Shown here: positions 51,428 to 60,091 of the stretch, one piece after another | Position numbering within the stretch: position 1 is the stretch's first letter | Layout of the letters: each line of letters starts with the position of its first letter | DNA from: Methylobacillus methanolivorans | GTDB taxonomy: Bacteria; Pseudomonadota; Gammaproteobacteria; Burkholderiales; Methylophilaceae | Direction: 5' to 3' | NCBI RefSeq assembly: GCF_044751345.1 | Contig: NZ_JBIWXY010000001.1 | Coordinates: 868,001 to 932,000 of the forward strand | DNA length: 64,000 nt | Made by a program: the position numbers and the translations under genes | The notes under the pieces: generated by a model | What the model was told of the DNA's origin: nothing | The model's database searches: none | Seen by the model: the letters and a program-made list of their open reading frames with translations, nothing else

Positions 51428-52963
51428 CTATACCAACTCCTCCTCTTCAGCTCCAACAAGGTTTAGATCAAGTTGGGTTGTCGAATTGGCAGGACGCTTT
51501 TTCGCCGCATCATCGCCTCGCACGGTTTCTGCGCGTGCCAGATAAGCTTCATCAATATCACCGGTAATATACTTGCCATCAAAACAAGAACAATCAAATA
51601 CCTTGATATCGGGATTACTTTTTTGCACTGCAGCAATCAAGGCATCTAGGTCTTGGTAGATCAAGGCATCAGCACCGATCTCGGCACAGATTTCCTCATC
51701 GGTACGCCCGGTAGCAAGCAACTCGTGGCGAGAGGGCATATCAATACCATACACATTGGGGAAGCGTACTGGAGGTGCCGCTGAAGCAAAAAACACCTTG
51801 TTGGCACCGGCATCACGCGCCATTTGCACAATCTGCTGTGAGGTTGTACCACGTACGATGGAATCGTCTACCAACAATACGTTCTTGCCCTGGAACTCCA
51901 TACCAATCGGGTTGAGCTTCTGGCGCACTGACTTCTTACGCAGCGCCTGACCTGGCATGATGAAAGTACGACCAATATAGCGATTCTTGATGAACCCTTC
52001 GCGATAGGTCAGGTTAAGCTTGTTTGCCAGCTCCAACGCGCTTGGACGGCTGGTATCCGGGATAGGAATCACCACATCAATCTTAAGATGCTTCCATTCC
52101 CGCGCAATCTTGTCTGCCAGGCTTTCGCCCATATGTAACCGGGTCTGGTAAACGGACACATTGTCGATCACGGAGTCGGGGCGAGCCAGATACACATACT
52201 CGAAAATACAAGGAGATAGCTGCGGCGCCTCAGCACATTGACGCGAGAATAAATTACCATCAAGGTCGATGAAAATAGCCTCACCTGGCTCGACATCACG
52301 CACCAGAGTAAAACCTAATACATCCAGCGCCACGCTTTCCGAAGCCACAATGTACTCGGTGCCCTGCTCGGATTCATTCTTGCCGATCACCAAGGGGCGA
52401 ATACCATGCGGATCGCGGAATGCCAACAAACCAAAATTGGCGATCATGGCCACGACGGCATAAGCACCACGACAACGCTTGTGAACACCAGCAACCGCCT
52501 CAAAAATCATATCGGTATTGAGGACAGCGTTATGCGAGGAAGTCTCAATCTCGTGGGCCAACACATTCAGCAGCACTTCGGAGTCCGAGTTGGTATTGAT
52601 GTGGCGCAAATCCTGCCTGAACATCTCCTGCTTGAGTTGCGCGGAATTAGTCAGATTACCGTTATGGCCCAACACGATGCCAAATGGGGAGTTCACGTAG
52701 AAAGGCTGAGCTTCGGCTGCGGAAGATGAACCTGCAGTCGGGTATCGCACGTGGGCAATTCCTGCGTTACCAATCAAGCTACGCATATGCCTAGTCCGGA
52801 ATACATCTTGGACCAAGCCATTGTTTTTATGCATGAAGAAGGTATTGCCATCGCAGGTAACAATCCCCGCAGCATCCTGACCTCGATGCTGCAAGACCAG
52901 CAGCCCATCGTAAAGCAGCTGGTTAACTGGGTTTTTACCGACTACACCGATAATTCCACACAT
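51428..52963 (-). CDS. purF: Amidophosphoribosyltransferase
   Basis: 511-aa PurF, first step of purine synthesis, transferring glutamine amide to PRPP. The nucleophile Cys2 follows the initiator Met (MCGIIGVVG), the glutaminase domain has LQHRGQDAAG, and the PRPP motif is VLLVDDSIVRGTTS. Preceded by cvpA by 58 bp, a conserved pair. Confidence 0.97.
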   Translation of the reverse strand: MCGIIGVVGKNPVNQLLYDGLLVLQHRGQDAAGIVTCDGNTFFMHKNNGLVQDVFRTRHMRSLIGNAGIAHVRYPTAGSSSAAEAQPFYVNSPFGIVLGHNGNLTNSAQLKQEMFRQDLRHINTNSDSEVLLNVLAHEIETSSHNAVLNTDMIFEAVAGVHKRCRGAYAVVAMIANFGLLAFRDPHGIRPLVIGKNESEQGTEYIVASESVALDVLGFTLVRDVEPGEAIFIDLDGNLFSRQCAEAPQLSPCIFEYVYLARPDSVIDNVSVYQTRLHMGESLADKIAREWKHLKIDVVIPIPDTSRPSALELANKLNLTYREGFIKNRYIGRTFIMPGQALRKKSVRQKLNPIGMEFQGKNVLLVDDSIVRGTTSQQIVQMARDAGANKVFFASAAPPVRFPNVYGIDMPSRHELLATGRTDEEICAEIGADALIYQDLDALIAAVQKSNPDIKVFDCSCFDGKYITGDIDEAYLARAETVRGDDAAKKRPANSTTQLDLNLVGAEEEELV

Positions 52964-53021
52964 GAGCTATATGCCTTAAAAACGAAAATCTAGAGCAACT
53001 AGACAAGCCATTGGGCTCAAT

Positions 53022-53513
53022 CTAGTCGTATTTAATATGTTTTGCAATATCCTGCGGAAACCAGGGCAACATGCTCACCACCATTGCCTCCAACGGCGCA
53101 CTGAACATGGCATTCCGCCAACGCGGATCTTGCGGTAACGATGTCAAACCGCCCAACAACACCAAGGTCAGTACAATCACCAATCCCTTGGCAAATCCAA
53201 AAAGGCCACCCAGCCCACGATCCAACGCACTCAAGCCTATGGTCTTGAATATCTGCGCGATCGCAATAGCAAGTAGGCTACATACCAATAATGTGGTCAA
53301 AAATAAAATTAAAAAGGCGGCAAGGAATTTTAATTCTTCAGCCGGAATGGAATCAGGCAACATTGCCGACACTTCTACCGTATAAAGCTTTGCTACGACG
53401 AATGCAATCACCCAGCCCGCCAATGCCAACACCTCGCGTACAAATCCTCGCATCATGCTAAGCAGGACAGAAAGCCCAAGAATCACCAGCACTGCATAAT
53501 CAAAGCCCGTCAT
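53022..53513 (-). CDS. cvpA: CvpA family membrane protein
   Basis: 163-aa inner-membrane protein with four predicted helices. N-terminal FDYAVLVILGLSVLLSMMRGFVREVL and a glycine-rich DRGLGGLFGFAKGLVIV loop are typical of CvpA (first segment seen at about 4-29). Linked to purF in most proteobacteria, affecting colicin V export in E. coli; the core role is not settled. 6 bp after the SPOR gene. Confidence 0.9.
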   Translation of the reverse strand: MTGFDYAVLVILGLSVLLSMMRGFVREVLALAGWVIAFVVAKLYTVEVSAMLPDSIPAEELKFLAAFLILFLTTLLVCSLLAIAIAQIFKTIGLSALDRGLGGLFGFAKGLVIVLTLVLLGGLTSLPQDPRWRNAMFSAPLEAMVVSMLPWFPQDIAKHIKYD

Positions 53514-53519
53514 TGATGA

Positions 53520-54215
53520 CTATTTATTGCTGATGACCATCCCGGACAAGCCGGCTGCCTTCACCTTGGTCAATGCCTGCTCTGCCGCCTCGCGGCTAGC
53601 AAAAGGGCCAATACGCAAACGGGTTTTGTCGCCACTGGCGGTAGGAATCATTTCGGTATGCGATTTCAAACCTTGACCAGATAGCTTGTCCTGCAAATTC
53701 TTGACGTTGATAGGATCGGAGAAAACTCCAATCTGCACCAAGAAGCTACCCGCATTAGCTGGCTTGGTTTCCACCGGCTTTTGTTTTTGTGATTCAGGCT
53801 TGGAAGGCTCTACTTTGGCGGCAAGCTGCTTAGCCTCTGGCTTAGCAGCTTCCTTCTTGACTGGTGGCTCTGGCAATACAGGCTTGACAGACTCCTGCTT
53901 GGGAGCTGGCTGTACAGGGGCTGCCTCGAAATCGGGCTCGTTATCGGATGGCTCTGGTGCCGACAATACCGGTTCAGAAATGATTTCCTCAACCGGTTCG
54001 CCTTGTGGGGCTACTTTGGAACTAAATTCAGGGCCATCCTGACTGGGAATATTAATGGCGATTTCCTGCGGAGGCACTTTGCTACTACGATCATCCAACA
54101 CCATAGGCAAGATGGTGACCATCAATAATACTAGTGCAACCGCACCTACCAGGCGCCTACGCGCACGTTTCTTGAACTGAAGTTCCTGATCACTCGACTG
54201 GTCAGATGCCATCAA
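53520..54215 (-). CDS. SPOR-domain cell-division protein (DedD-like)
   Basis: 231-aa bitopic protein. A short basic cytoplasmic N-terminus (FKKRARRR), one membrane helix (about 22-42), a long Pro/Glu/Lys-rich periplasmic linker with PVxPEPPVKKEAAKPEAKQ-type repeats, and a C-terminal SPOR domain (about 152-231, FLVQIGVFSDPINVKNL, RLRIGPFASREAAEQAL). SPOR domains bind denuded septal peptidoglycan. DedD is usual in the folC-cvpA interval. Confidence 0.9.
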   Translation of the reverse strand: MMASDQSSDQELQFKKRARRRLVGAVALVLLMVTILPMVLDDRSSKVPPQEIAINIPSQDGPEFSSKVAPQGEPVEEIISEPVLSAPEPSDNEPDFEAAPVQPAPKQESVKPVLPEPPVKKEAAKPEAKQLAAKVEPSKPESQKQKPVETKPANAGSFLVQIGVFSDPINVKNLQDKLSGQGLKSHTEMIPTASGDKTRLRIGPFASREAAEQALTKVKAAGLSGMVISNK

Positions 54216-54237
54216 AAATCCTACTATCCTTGTTGAA

Positions 54238-55539
54238 TCAGTGCGTTGCTATCTTTTCACAAGCCGCCATATCAAGCTCGCGCATGATATCGGCCACAGT
54301 GAAGAATGAACCAAAGACGATAATTCTATCATTTTCGCCTGCTTCGTTACAGGCTTGCTGATATGCTGCCTTCACATCCGCATGCATCACTACATAGGCG
54401 TCAGTAGCTTGGGCTTTTACATATTCATGCAATTGCTCGACCCCGGCACCTCGCCCATGTGTCACCCTGGCGATGTGCCAAACATCAATATGTGGCGCTA
54501 CCGCTTGCACCACTCCCGCAATATCCTTATCACCCAGCATGGAAAATACCGCCAGGGTGCGCCCTGCCACTGGGTATTGCGCTAGATTCGAAGCCAATGC
54601 TCCGGCAGCATGAGGGTTATGCGCGACATCAAGCACCACTTGAGGCTGATGACGGCAGATCTGGAAACGACCGCTCAGAGCAACCCGTTGCAGACCCTGC
54701 TGCATATGCTCCAACGTAACAGGCAGCGTTACCAGTAGCGCATCAACGGCATTAATGACACAAGCTGCGTTATTAAGTTGAAACTCACCTGCCAAAGCGG
54801 GCCACGGTAGTGCATACTCGTGATCGGGTGATTGGTATAGCCATCCAGAGGCTTGTCGTTTAAAGCTGAACGCATGCCCGATCAGGCGCAAGTCTGCGCC
54901 ACTGTCATTGGCATACGATGAGAGAGATAATGGTGGATGATCATCACCGCATATTGCCGGAATACCAGGACGGAATACACCCGCTTTTTCCCGACCAATA
55001 CACTCTCGATCATTACCAAGAAAATCCATATGATCAAGATCAATACTGGTGACAATGCTGCACACCGGAGAAAACACATTCACAGCATCCAGCCGCCCAC
55101 CGAGGCCAACTTCCAGAATGGCAATATCCACATTGGCTGCGACCATACTCCAGACAGCGGCCAATGTACCAAACTCGAAATAGGTTAAAGCAGTTTCACC
55201 GCGTGCTTGCTCAATCGCCTCGAATGCCTCGACCAGCACGGCATCCTCGACCTCTACCCCGCCAAGCCGCACTCGTTCGTTATAGCGCACGAAATGAGGC
55301 GATGTGTAACAGCCAGTCTTGTAGCCTGCAGCTTGATAGATGCTTTCCAGCATGGCACAAGTTGAACCCTTGCCATTGGTGCCTGCGACGATCACGATAG
55401 GAAACTGTGGTTGCAGCCCCAGGCGCTGGCGCACCAATTCGACGCGCTCCAGCCCCATTGCGATGGAGGCCGGATGCAGGGCCTCTATGTAGGCAAGCCA
55501 GCCCGCGAGATCACGAGTAGCAGGTAAAGAAGATGTCAC
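54238..55539 (-). CDS. folC: Folylpolyglutamate/dihydrofolate synthase
   Basis: 433-aa Mur-ligase-type enzyme adding glutamate to dihydropteroate and tetrahydrofolate. P-loop IVAGTNGKGSTCAML (about 50-64), VGLGGRLDAVN, SIDLDHMDFLG and the C-terminal domain DVAHNPHAAGALA. The start is GTG (55539) with a weak ribosome site. 15 bp after accD. Given an H4MPT-using host, folate still serves biosynthesis. Confidence 0.95.
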   Translation of the reverse strand: MTSSLPATRDLAGWLAYIEALHPASIAMGLERVELVRQRLGLQPQFPIVIVAGTNGKGSTCAMLESIYQAAGYKTGCYTSPHFVRYNERVRLGGVEVEDAVLVEAFEAIEQARGETALTYFEFGTLAAVWSMVAANVDIAILEVGLGGRLDAVNVFSPVCSIVTSIDLDHMDFLGNDRECIGREKAGVFRPGIPAICGDDHPPLSLSSYANDSGADLRLIGHAFSFKRQASGWLYQSPDHEYALPWPALAGEFQLNNAACVINAVDALLVTLPVTLEHMQQGLQRVALSGRFQICRHQPQVVLDVAHNPHAAGALASNLAQYPVAGRTLAVFSMLGDKDIAGVVQAVAPHIDVWHIARVTHGRGAGVEQLHEYVKAQATDAYVVMHADVKAAYQQACNEAGENDRIIVFGSFFTVADIMRELDMAACEKIATH

Positions 55540-55554
55540 AGAAGCTCGAATAAT

Positions 55555-56424
55555 TTATGCAGCGCTCGCGGGAAGTCGCATCATGCTGGACATCAAGGTC
55601 GCTAGCTTGTCGCGCATTTCTCGCCTATCCACAATCATGTCAATGGCACCATGCTCCAAGAGGAACTCAGCGCGCTGGAATCCTTCTGGCAGGGTTTCAC
55701 GCACCGTCTGCTCGATCACGCGAGGGCCAGCGAAACCAATCAAGGCTTGAGGTTCAGCAATGATCACGTCACCCAGCATGGCAAAGCTGGCAGACACGCC
55801 CCCCATGGTAGGGTCGGTCAATACCGAGATATAAGGCAAGCCAGCTTTACCCAACTTTGTCAGCGCAGCGCTGGTCTTGGCCATTTGCATCAGGGAGAAC
55901 AAACCCTCTTGCATCCGCGCACCACCACTGGCAGAAACACAGATGAATGGTGTGCGGTTATCAATGGCAGCTTGAACGCCACGTGCAAACCGCTCACCAA
56001 CGACAGAGCCCATGGAACCACCCATGAACTTGAATTCAAATGCAGCAGCAACCACACCCACGCTCTTGATGCTGCCTTGCATCACGATCAATGAGTCAGT
56101 CTCTTCCATCTCAGTTTGTGTAGCCTTCAAGCGGTCAACATAGCGCTTGCTATCTTTGAACTTGAGAGGGTCAACAGGCTGTACCTCGGCACCAATCTCC
56201 GAGCGCCCTTCTGGGTCGAGCAGGAAATTCAAGCGTGTACGTGCAGAAATACGATTATGGTAAGAGCACTTGGGGCAAACTTCAGCATTACTTTCCAAAT
56301 CAGTACGATAGAGAACCGCCTCACAAGAAGGGCACTTGCTCCATAACCCTTCCGGGACGGTCTTGCGGTTATTGCCCACCGGGCGATTGATCTTTGGAGG
56401 CAGAAGTTTTTGCAACCAGCTCAT
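55555..56424 (-). CDS. accD: Acetyl-CoA carboxylase, carboxyltransferase beta subunit
   Basis: 289-aa AccD, part of malonyl-CoA synthesis. Zinc ribbon C31, C34, C50, C53 and the crotonase-like core FKFMGGSMGSVVGERFARG, SASGGARMQEG and TDPTMGGVSASFAMLGD. AGGATAAACC upstream of the ATG. Conserved position between trpA and folC. Confidence 0.97.
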   Translation of the reverse strand: MSWLQKLLPPKINRPVGNNRKTVPEGLWSKCPSCEAVLYRTDLESNAEVCPKCSYHNRISARTRLNFLLDPEGRSEIGAEVQPVDPLKFKDSKRYVDRLKATQTEMEETDSLIVMQGSIKSVGVVAAAFEFKFMGGSMGSVVGERFARGVQAAIDNRTPFICVSASGGARMQEGLFSLMQMAKTSAALTKLGKAGLPYISVLTDPTMGGVSASFAMLGDVIIAEPQALIGFAGPRVIEQTVRETLPEGFQRAEFLLEHGAIDMIVDRREMRDKLATLMSSMMRLPASAA

Positions 56425-56530
56425 GGTTTATCCTTTATTCAGACATGAAGCGACCAGGCATCAGGCTGGTAACGCTTATGTTCATTTAGCGTTCAATGTG
56501 CCGGGCCATCACCTGCCCGACCTTCAATGA

Positions 56531-57337
56531 TTAATGCGTTGCTGCATCAATGGCGGCACGCAAAGTTTGCGTCAAACTCACCACATTGCTTAACAAGTTA
56601 TCTTCAGTAGAGCTTTCGATTTCCTGGATCATGCGGCTGCCGATCACCACGGCATCCGCCACCTCCGCCACCGCCTTGGCAGTAGCAGCATCCCGCACCC
56701 CGAAACCTACACCAATCGGCAAGTCTGTTTGCGTACGAATCGCCTTGACCTTGGTCCCCACTTCGACAATATCGAGATTCTTGGAGCCTGTGACACCCTT
56801 GAGCGACACATAGTAAACGAAGCCAGCGGCCTGTTGCACAATCATGTCAACACGGTGAGTGTCGGAAGTTGGAGATAGCAGGAAGATAGGATCCAGTTGC
56901 TGTGCTTTCAACAGCTGCACAAACTCGCCGGATTCCTCAGGTGGATAATCCACCGTCAACACACCATCCACCCCCACTGCACGGGCACGCTCGGCAAATT
57001 TCGCCTGCCCCATGGCTTCTACCGGGTTGGCATAGCCCATCAGGACAATAGGTGTTTGATCATCTGTGAGGCGGAATTCGCGCACCATCTCCAGCACATC
57101 ACCCAAGCCTACCTTGTGCACCAGCGCCCGCTCAGTCGCACGCTGGATGGTGGGGCCGTCTGCCATGGGGTCGGAGAATGGCACGCCAAGCTCAATGATA
57201 TCGGCACCAGACTGCACCAAGGCATGCATCAACGATACGGTATGCCTAGGATGAGGGTCACCAGCGGTGATGTAAGGGATGAGAGCTTTTTTGCCTTGCG
57301 CCTTGAGCGCCGAGAATGTTGCTTGAATACGTGACAT
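56531..57337 (-). CDS. trpA: Tryptophan synthase alpha subunit
   Basis: 268-aa TrpA, cleaving indole-3-glycerol phosphate. IPYITAGDPHPRHTVSLM (start of the barrel), catalytic Glu in ADIIELGVPFSDPMADGP, GVDGVLTVDYPPEE (Asp) and GVGFGVRDAATA phosphate loop. ATG at 57337 lies 13 bp after the trpB stop; the TTG at 57349 is not needed. Confidence 0.96.
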   Translation of the reverse strand: MSRIQATFSALKAQGKKALIPYITAGDPHPRHTVSLMHALVQSGADIIELGVPFSDPMADGPTIQRATERALVHKVGLGDVLEMVREFRLTDDQTPIVLMGYANPVEAMGQAKFAERARAVGVDGVLTVDYPPEESGEFVQLLKAQQLDPIFLLSPTSDTHRVDMIVQQAAGFVYYVSLKGVTGSKNLDIVEVGTKVKAIRTQTDLPIGVGFGVRDAATAKAVAEVADAVVIGSRMIQEIESSTEDNLLSNVVSLTQTLRAAIDAATH

Positions 57338-57350
57338 GTGAAGCACCAAG

Positions 57351-58553
57351 TTACAGGGTAATGCCAGCCAGGCCGGCTACAGTGTTGATATCCTTATCGC
57401 CACGCCCGGACAGGTTAACCAGCAAGACCTGATCAGGCGACATGGTGGCTGCCAGCTTCATGGCGTAGGCCAATGCATGGCTGGATTCCAACGCGGGAAT
57501 AATGCCCTCGGTACGACACAAGGTATGAAATGCATCCATGGCCTCATCATCCGTCACCGCGACATATTCGGCGCGCTTGATATCTTTAAGCCAAGCATGC
57601 TCAGGACCAACACCAGGATAATCAAGGCCAGCCGACACAGAATGGGTTTCCACAATCTGGCCATTCTCATCCTGCATCAGGTAGGTACGGTTGCCGTGCA
57701 ATACGCCAGCAGGGCTGTTGGCAGTCAAAGGTGCAGCATGTTTGCCGGTTTCGATGCCATGTCCGGCAGCTTCCACGCCAATCAAGCGCACACCCTCAAC
57801 ATCAATATAAGGGTAGAAAATACCCATGGCATTGGAACCACCACCAACGCAAGCAATGACGGCATCAGGTTGGCGGCCAATCATTTCCTGCATCTGTTCC
57901 TTGGCCTCAATACCGATTACCGCCTGGAAATCACGTACCATCATGGGATAAGGATGCGGGCCAGCGACTGTACCGATAATATAGAACGTATCGGAAATAT
58001 TCGTGACCCAATCCCGCATGGCTTCATTCAGCGCATCCTTGAGAGTCTTCGAGCCACTTTCTACCGGCACGACAGTGGCACCCAGTAACTTCATGCGGAA
58101 TACATTGGGTGCTTGGCGCTTCACATCTTCCGCCCCCATGTAAACGACACACTCCAGGCCAAGGCGGGCCGCAATAGTAGCTGTTGCCACGCCATGCTGG
58201 CCTGCTCCCGTCTCGGCAATCACGCGCGGCTTGCCCATGCGTTTAGCCAACAAGGCCTGCCCGATGGTGTTATTTACCTTGTGCGCGCCAGTATGGTTCA
58301 AGTCTTCTCGCTTGAGATATATCTGGGCCCCACCGATTTTTTTGGTCAGGCGCTCGGCATGATAAACCGGGCTTGGGCGACCAACAAAGTGCTTGAGGTC
58401 GTAGGCGAATTCGGCAAGAAACTCCGGATCATGGCGATAACGCTCGTACATGACGCGCAATTCTTCCAGCGCCTCCACCAATGTTTCGGCCACGAAAATA
58501 CCACCATACGGGCCAAAATGGCCACGCGCATCTGGCATGTCATAAAGCTGCAT
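57351..58553 (-). CDS. trpB: Tryptophan synthase beta subunit
   Basis: 400-aa PLP enzyme, joining indole and serine. PLP lysine K92 in LNHTGAHKVNNTIGQAL, phosphate loop CVGGGSNAMG and AGLDYPGVGPEHAWLKD. ATG at 58553 has AAGGAG upstream, giving a 14-bp overlap with trpF; the open frame to 58631 is a longer shadow. Known to partner with TrpA in a channelled complex. Confidence 0.97.
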   Translation of the reverse strand: MQLYDMPDARGHFGPYGGIFVAETLVEALEELRVMYERYRHDPEFLAEFAYDLKHFVGRPSPVYHAERLTKKIGGAQIYLKREDLNHTGAHKVNNTIGQALLAKRMGKPRVIAETGAGQHGVATATIAARLGLECVVYMGAEDVKRQAPNVFRMKLLGATVVPVESGSKTLKDALNEAMRDWVTNISDTFYIIGTVAGPHPYPMMVRDFQAVIGIEAKEQMQEMIGRQPDAVIACVGGGSNAMGIFYPYIDVEGVRLIGVEAAGHGIETGKHAAPLTANSPAGVLHGNRTYLMQDENGQIVETHSVSAGLDYPGVGPEHAWLKDIKRAEYVAVTDDEAMDAFHTLCRTEGIIPALESSHALAYAMKLAATMSPDQVLLVNLSGRGDKDINTVAGLAGITL

Positions 58554-59163
58554 TCTGTACTCCTTGCATGAACGCGGCGATCTTGGCCGCACTCTTGATT
58601 CCTTTGGACTCTTCAACACCACCACTGACATCTACCGCATAGGGCCGCACCTGGCGAATCGCCCCTGCTACATTATCAGGAGTGAGCCCACCTGCCAGCA
58701 CGACCGGAACTGGCAATTGCTGCGGGATCAAGCTCCAGTCAAAGACATGACCTGTACCCCCCGCCACACCAGGCAAAAAGGCATCGAGCAATAAGGCGCG
58801 GGCATCTTGGTATTGAGTGGCGTATTGTAGCAAATTTGTATCGTCCCTGACGCGAACTGCCTTCATATAAGGCAGGCCATATAGACGGCAAGCATCAGGT
58901 GACTCCTCGCCATGAAACTGTAATAGGTCTAGCTGAACTTCTGCGAGCACAGTGTTTATTTCATCAGGCATGGCATCCACAAACAAACCGACGCTACTGA
59001 CAAAAGGGGGCAAGGCAGCCACAATTGCTGCGGCGCGCTGTATATCAACATTTCTGGGGCTTGGTCCATAGAACACCAGACCAATGGCATCACAACCATG
59101 CGCGACCGCAGTCAGCGCATCTTCAACACGGGTGATACCACAGATTTTGACGCGAGTTCTCAA
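58540..59163 (-). CDS. trpF: Phosphoribosylanthranilate isomerase
   Basis: 207-aa TIM barrel, VKICGITRVEDALTA with the catalytic Cys7-region at the start (C8 in this numbering) and YAVDVSGGVEESKGIKS carrying the catalytic Asp at the end, LLQFHGEESPD in the middle. The start is a TTG at 59163 with no strong ribosome site; no ATG precedes the first strand. First gene of the trpFBA run. Confidence 0.95.
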   Translation of the reverse strand: MRTRVKICGITRVEDALTAVAHGCDAIGLVFYGPSPRNVDIQRAAAIVAALPPFVSSVGLFVDAMPDEINTVLAEVQLDLLQFHGEESPDACRLYGLPYMKAVRVRDDTNLLQYATQYQDARALLLDAFLPGVAGGTGHVFDWSLIPQQLPVPVVLAGGLTPDNVAGAIRQVRPYAVDVSGGVEESKGIKSAAKIAAFMQGVQNAAL

Positions 59164-59241
59164 GCTGATAATACGCCTGTCATAGAAAGGCGCTAGGGTA
59201 CCTGAAAATCGCGTCTAATGGCACAAAAATCCCGCCAAACC

Positions 59242-60027
59242 TCAAGCAATTCCAAGCTGCAATTTACGCTCAGCACTAGGTAATCCCCACCGCGCATCAT
59301 AGCCAACCCCTGTGAGATAAAGGCCATCAGGAGCAAATGTGGGTGGTGAAAGTGTGCGGTCCCGGGCAGCGAGCAACTCGGCCATAAACGCCGGAGGATA
59401 TTTCCCTTTGCCTATATACACCAGCGCCCCCACCATATTGCGCACTTGGTGATGCAAGAAGGCATTGGCACAAAAATCAAATACCAAACTACTGCCAAAA
59501 GCGTTCACCGAAGCTTGATGCATCGTTTTCACCGGTGATTTTGCCTGACACTCCGCTGCACGAAACGCGCTAAAATCGTGCTGCCCGTGTAAATAAGCAA
59601 TAGCTTCCTGCATGGCTTGCAAATCCAGTGGTTGATGAAACCACCCTGCCTTCCCTGCCATCACCGCAGGGGCTACTGGCTGATTAACCAACCAGTATTG
59701 ATAACTGCGCTGATAGGCATCAAATCGCGCATGAAATTGTCCATCGACCTCGACAGCCCATAACACGCGAATCGATCGCGGCAGTTTGGTATTCACGCCG
59801 CGCACCCAAGCATTGCATGGCCTTATTGCCGTCGTATCGAAATGAACCACCTGGGATAAAGCATGCACCCCGGTATCAGTACGCCCGGCCGCCGACACCT
59901 TGACACGATGACCCGCCATCGCAGACAAAGCCAATTCCAGCGCATCTTGTACTGTCTGACCATTGGGCTGGCTCTGCCAGCCACAAAACCCAGCACCATC
60001 ATATTCAATACTTAATGCCAACCTCAT
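59242..60027 (-). CDS. truA: tRNA pseudouridine(38-40) synthase
   Basis: 261-aa TruA, modifying the tRNA anticodon arm. Catalytic D51 in AAGRTDTGVHALSQVVHFDT (in part) and the FLHHQVRNMVGALVYIGKG block. 78 bp upstream of trpF. The fimV-truA-trpF order is common in betaproteobacteria. Confidence 0.96.
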   Translation of the reverse strand: MRLALSIEYDGAGFCGWQSQPNGQTVQDALELALSAMAGHRVKVSAAGRTDTGVHALSQVVHFDTTAIRPCNAWVRGVNTKLPRSIRVLWAVEVDGQFHARFDAYQRSYQYWLVNQPVAPAVMAGKAGWFHQPLDLQAMQEAIAYLHGQHDFSAFRAAECQAKSPVKTMHQASVNAFGSSLVFDFCANAFLHHQVRNMVGALVYIGKGKYPPAFMAELLAARDRTLSPPTFAPDGLYLTGVGYDARWGLPSAERKLQLGIA

Positions 60028-60045
60028 CCATGTCTACCTGATATG

Positions 60046-60069
60046 AAAAAAGCCGGGCAACTCCCGGCT
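60046..60069 (-). terminator. Terminator of fimV
   Basis: AGCCGGG / CCCGGCT stem with a 5-nt loop and six T residues on the minus strand, between fimV and truA. Confidence 0.9.
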
Positions 60070-60091
60070 TTGTATTGCAACGCTAGTTGCC

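Noticed and set aside
58554..58631. 26-codon N-terminal extension of TrpB
   Set aside because: It lies within trpF; ATG 58553 has AAGGAG and begins at the conserved TrpB N-terminus.
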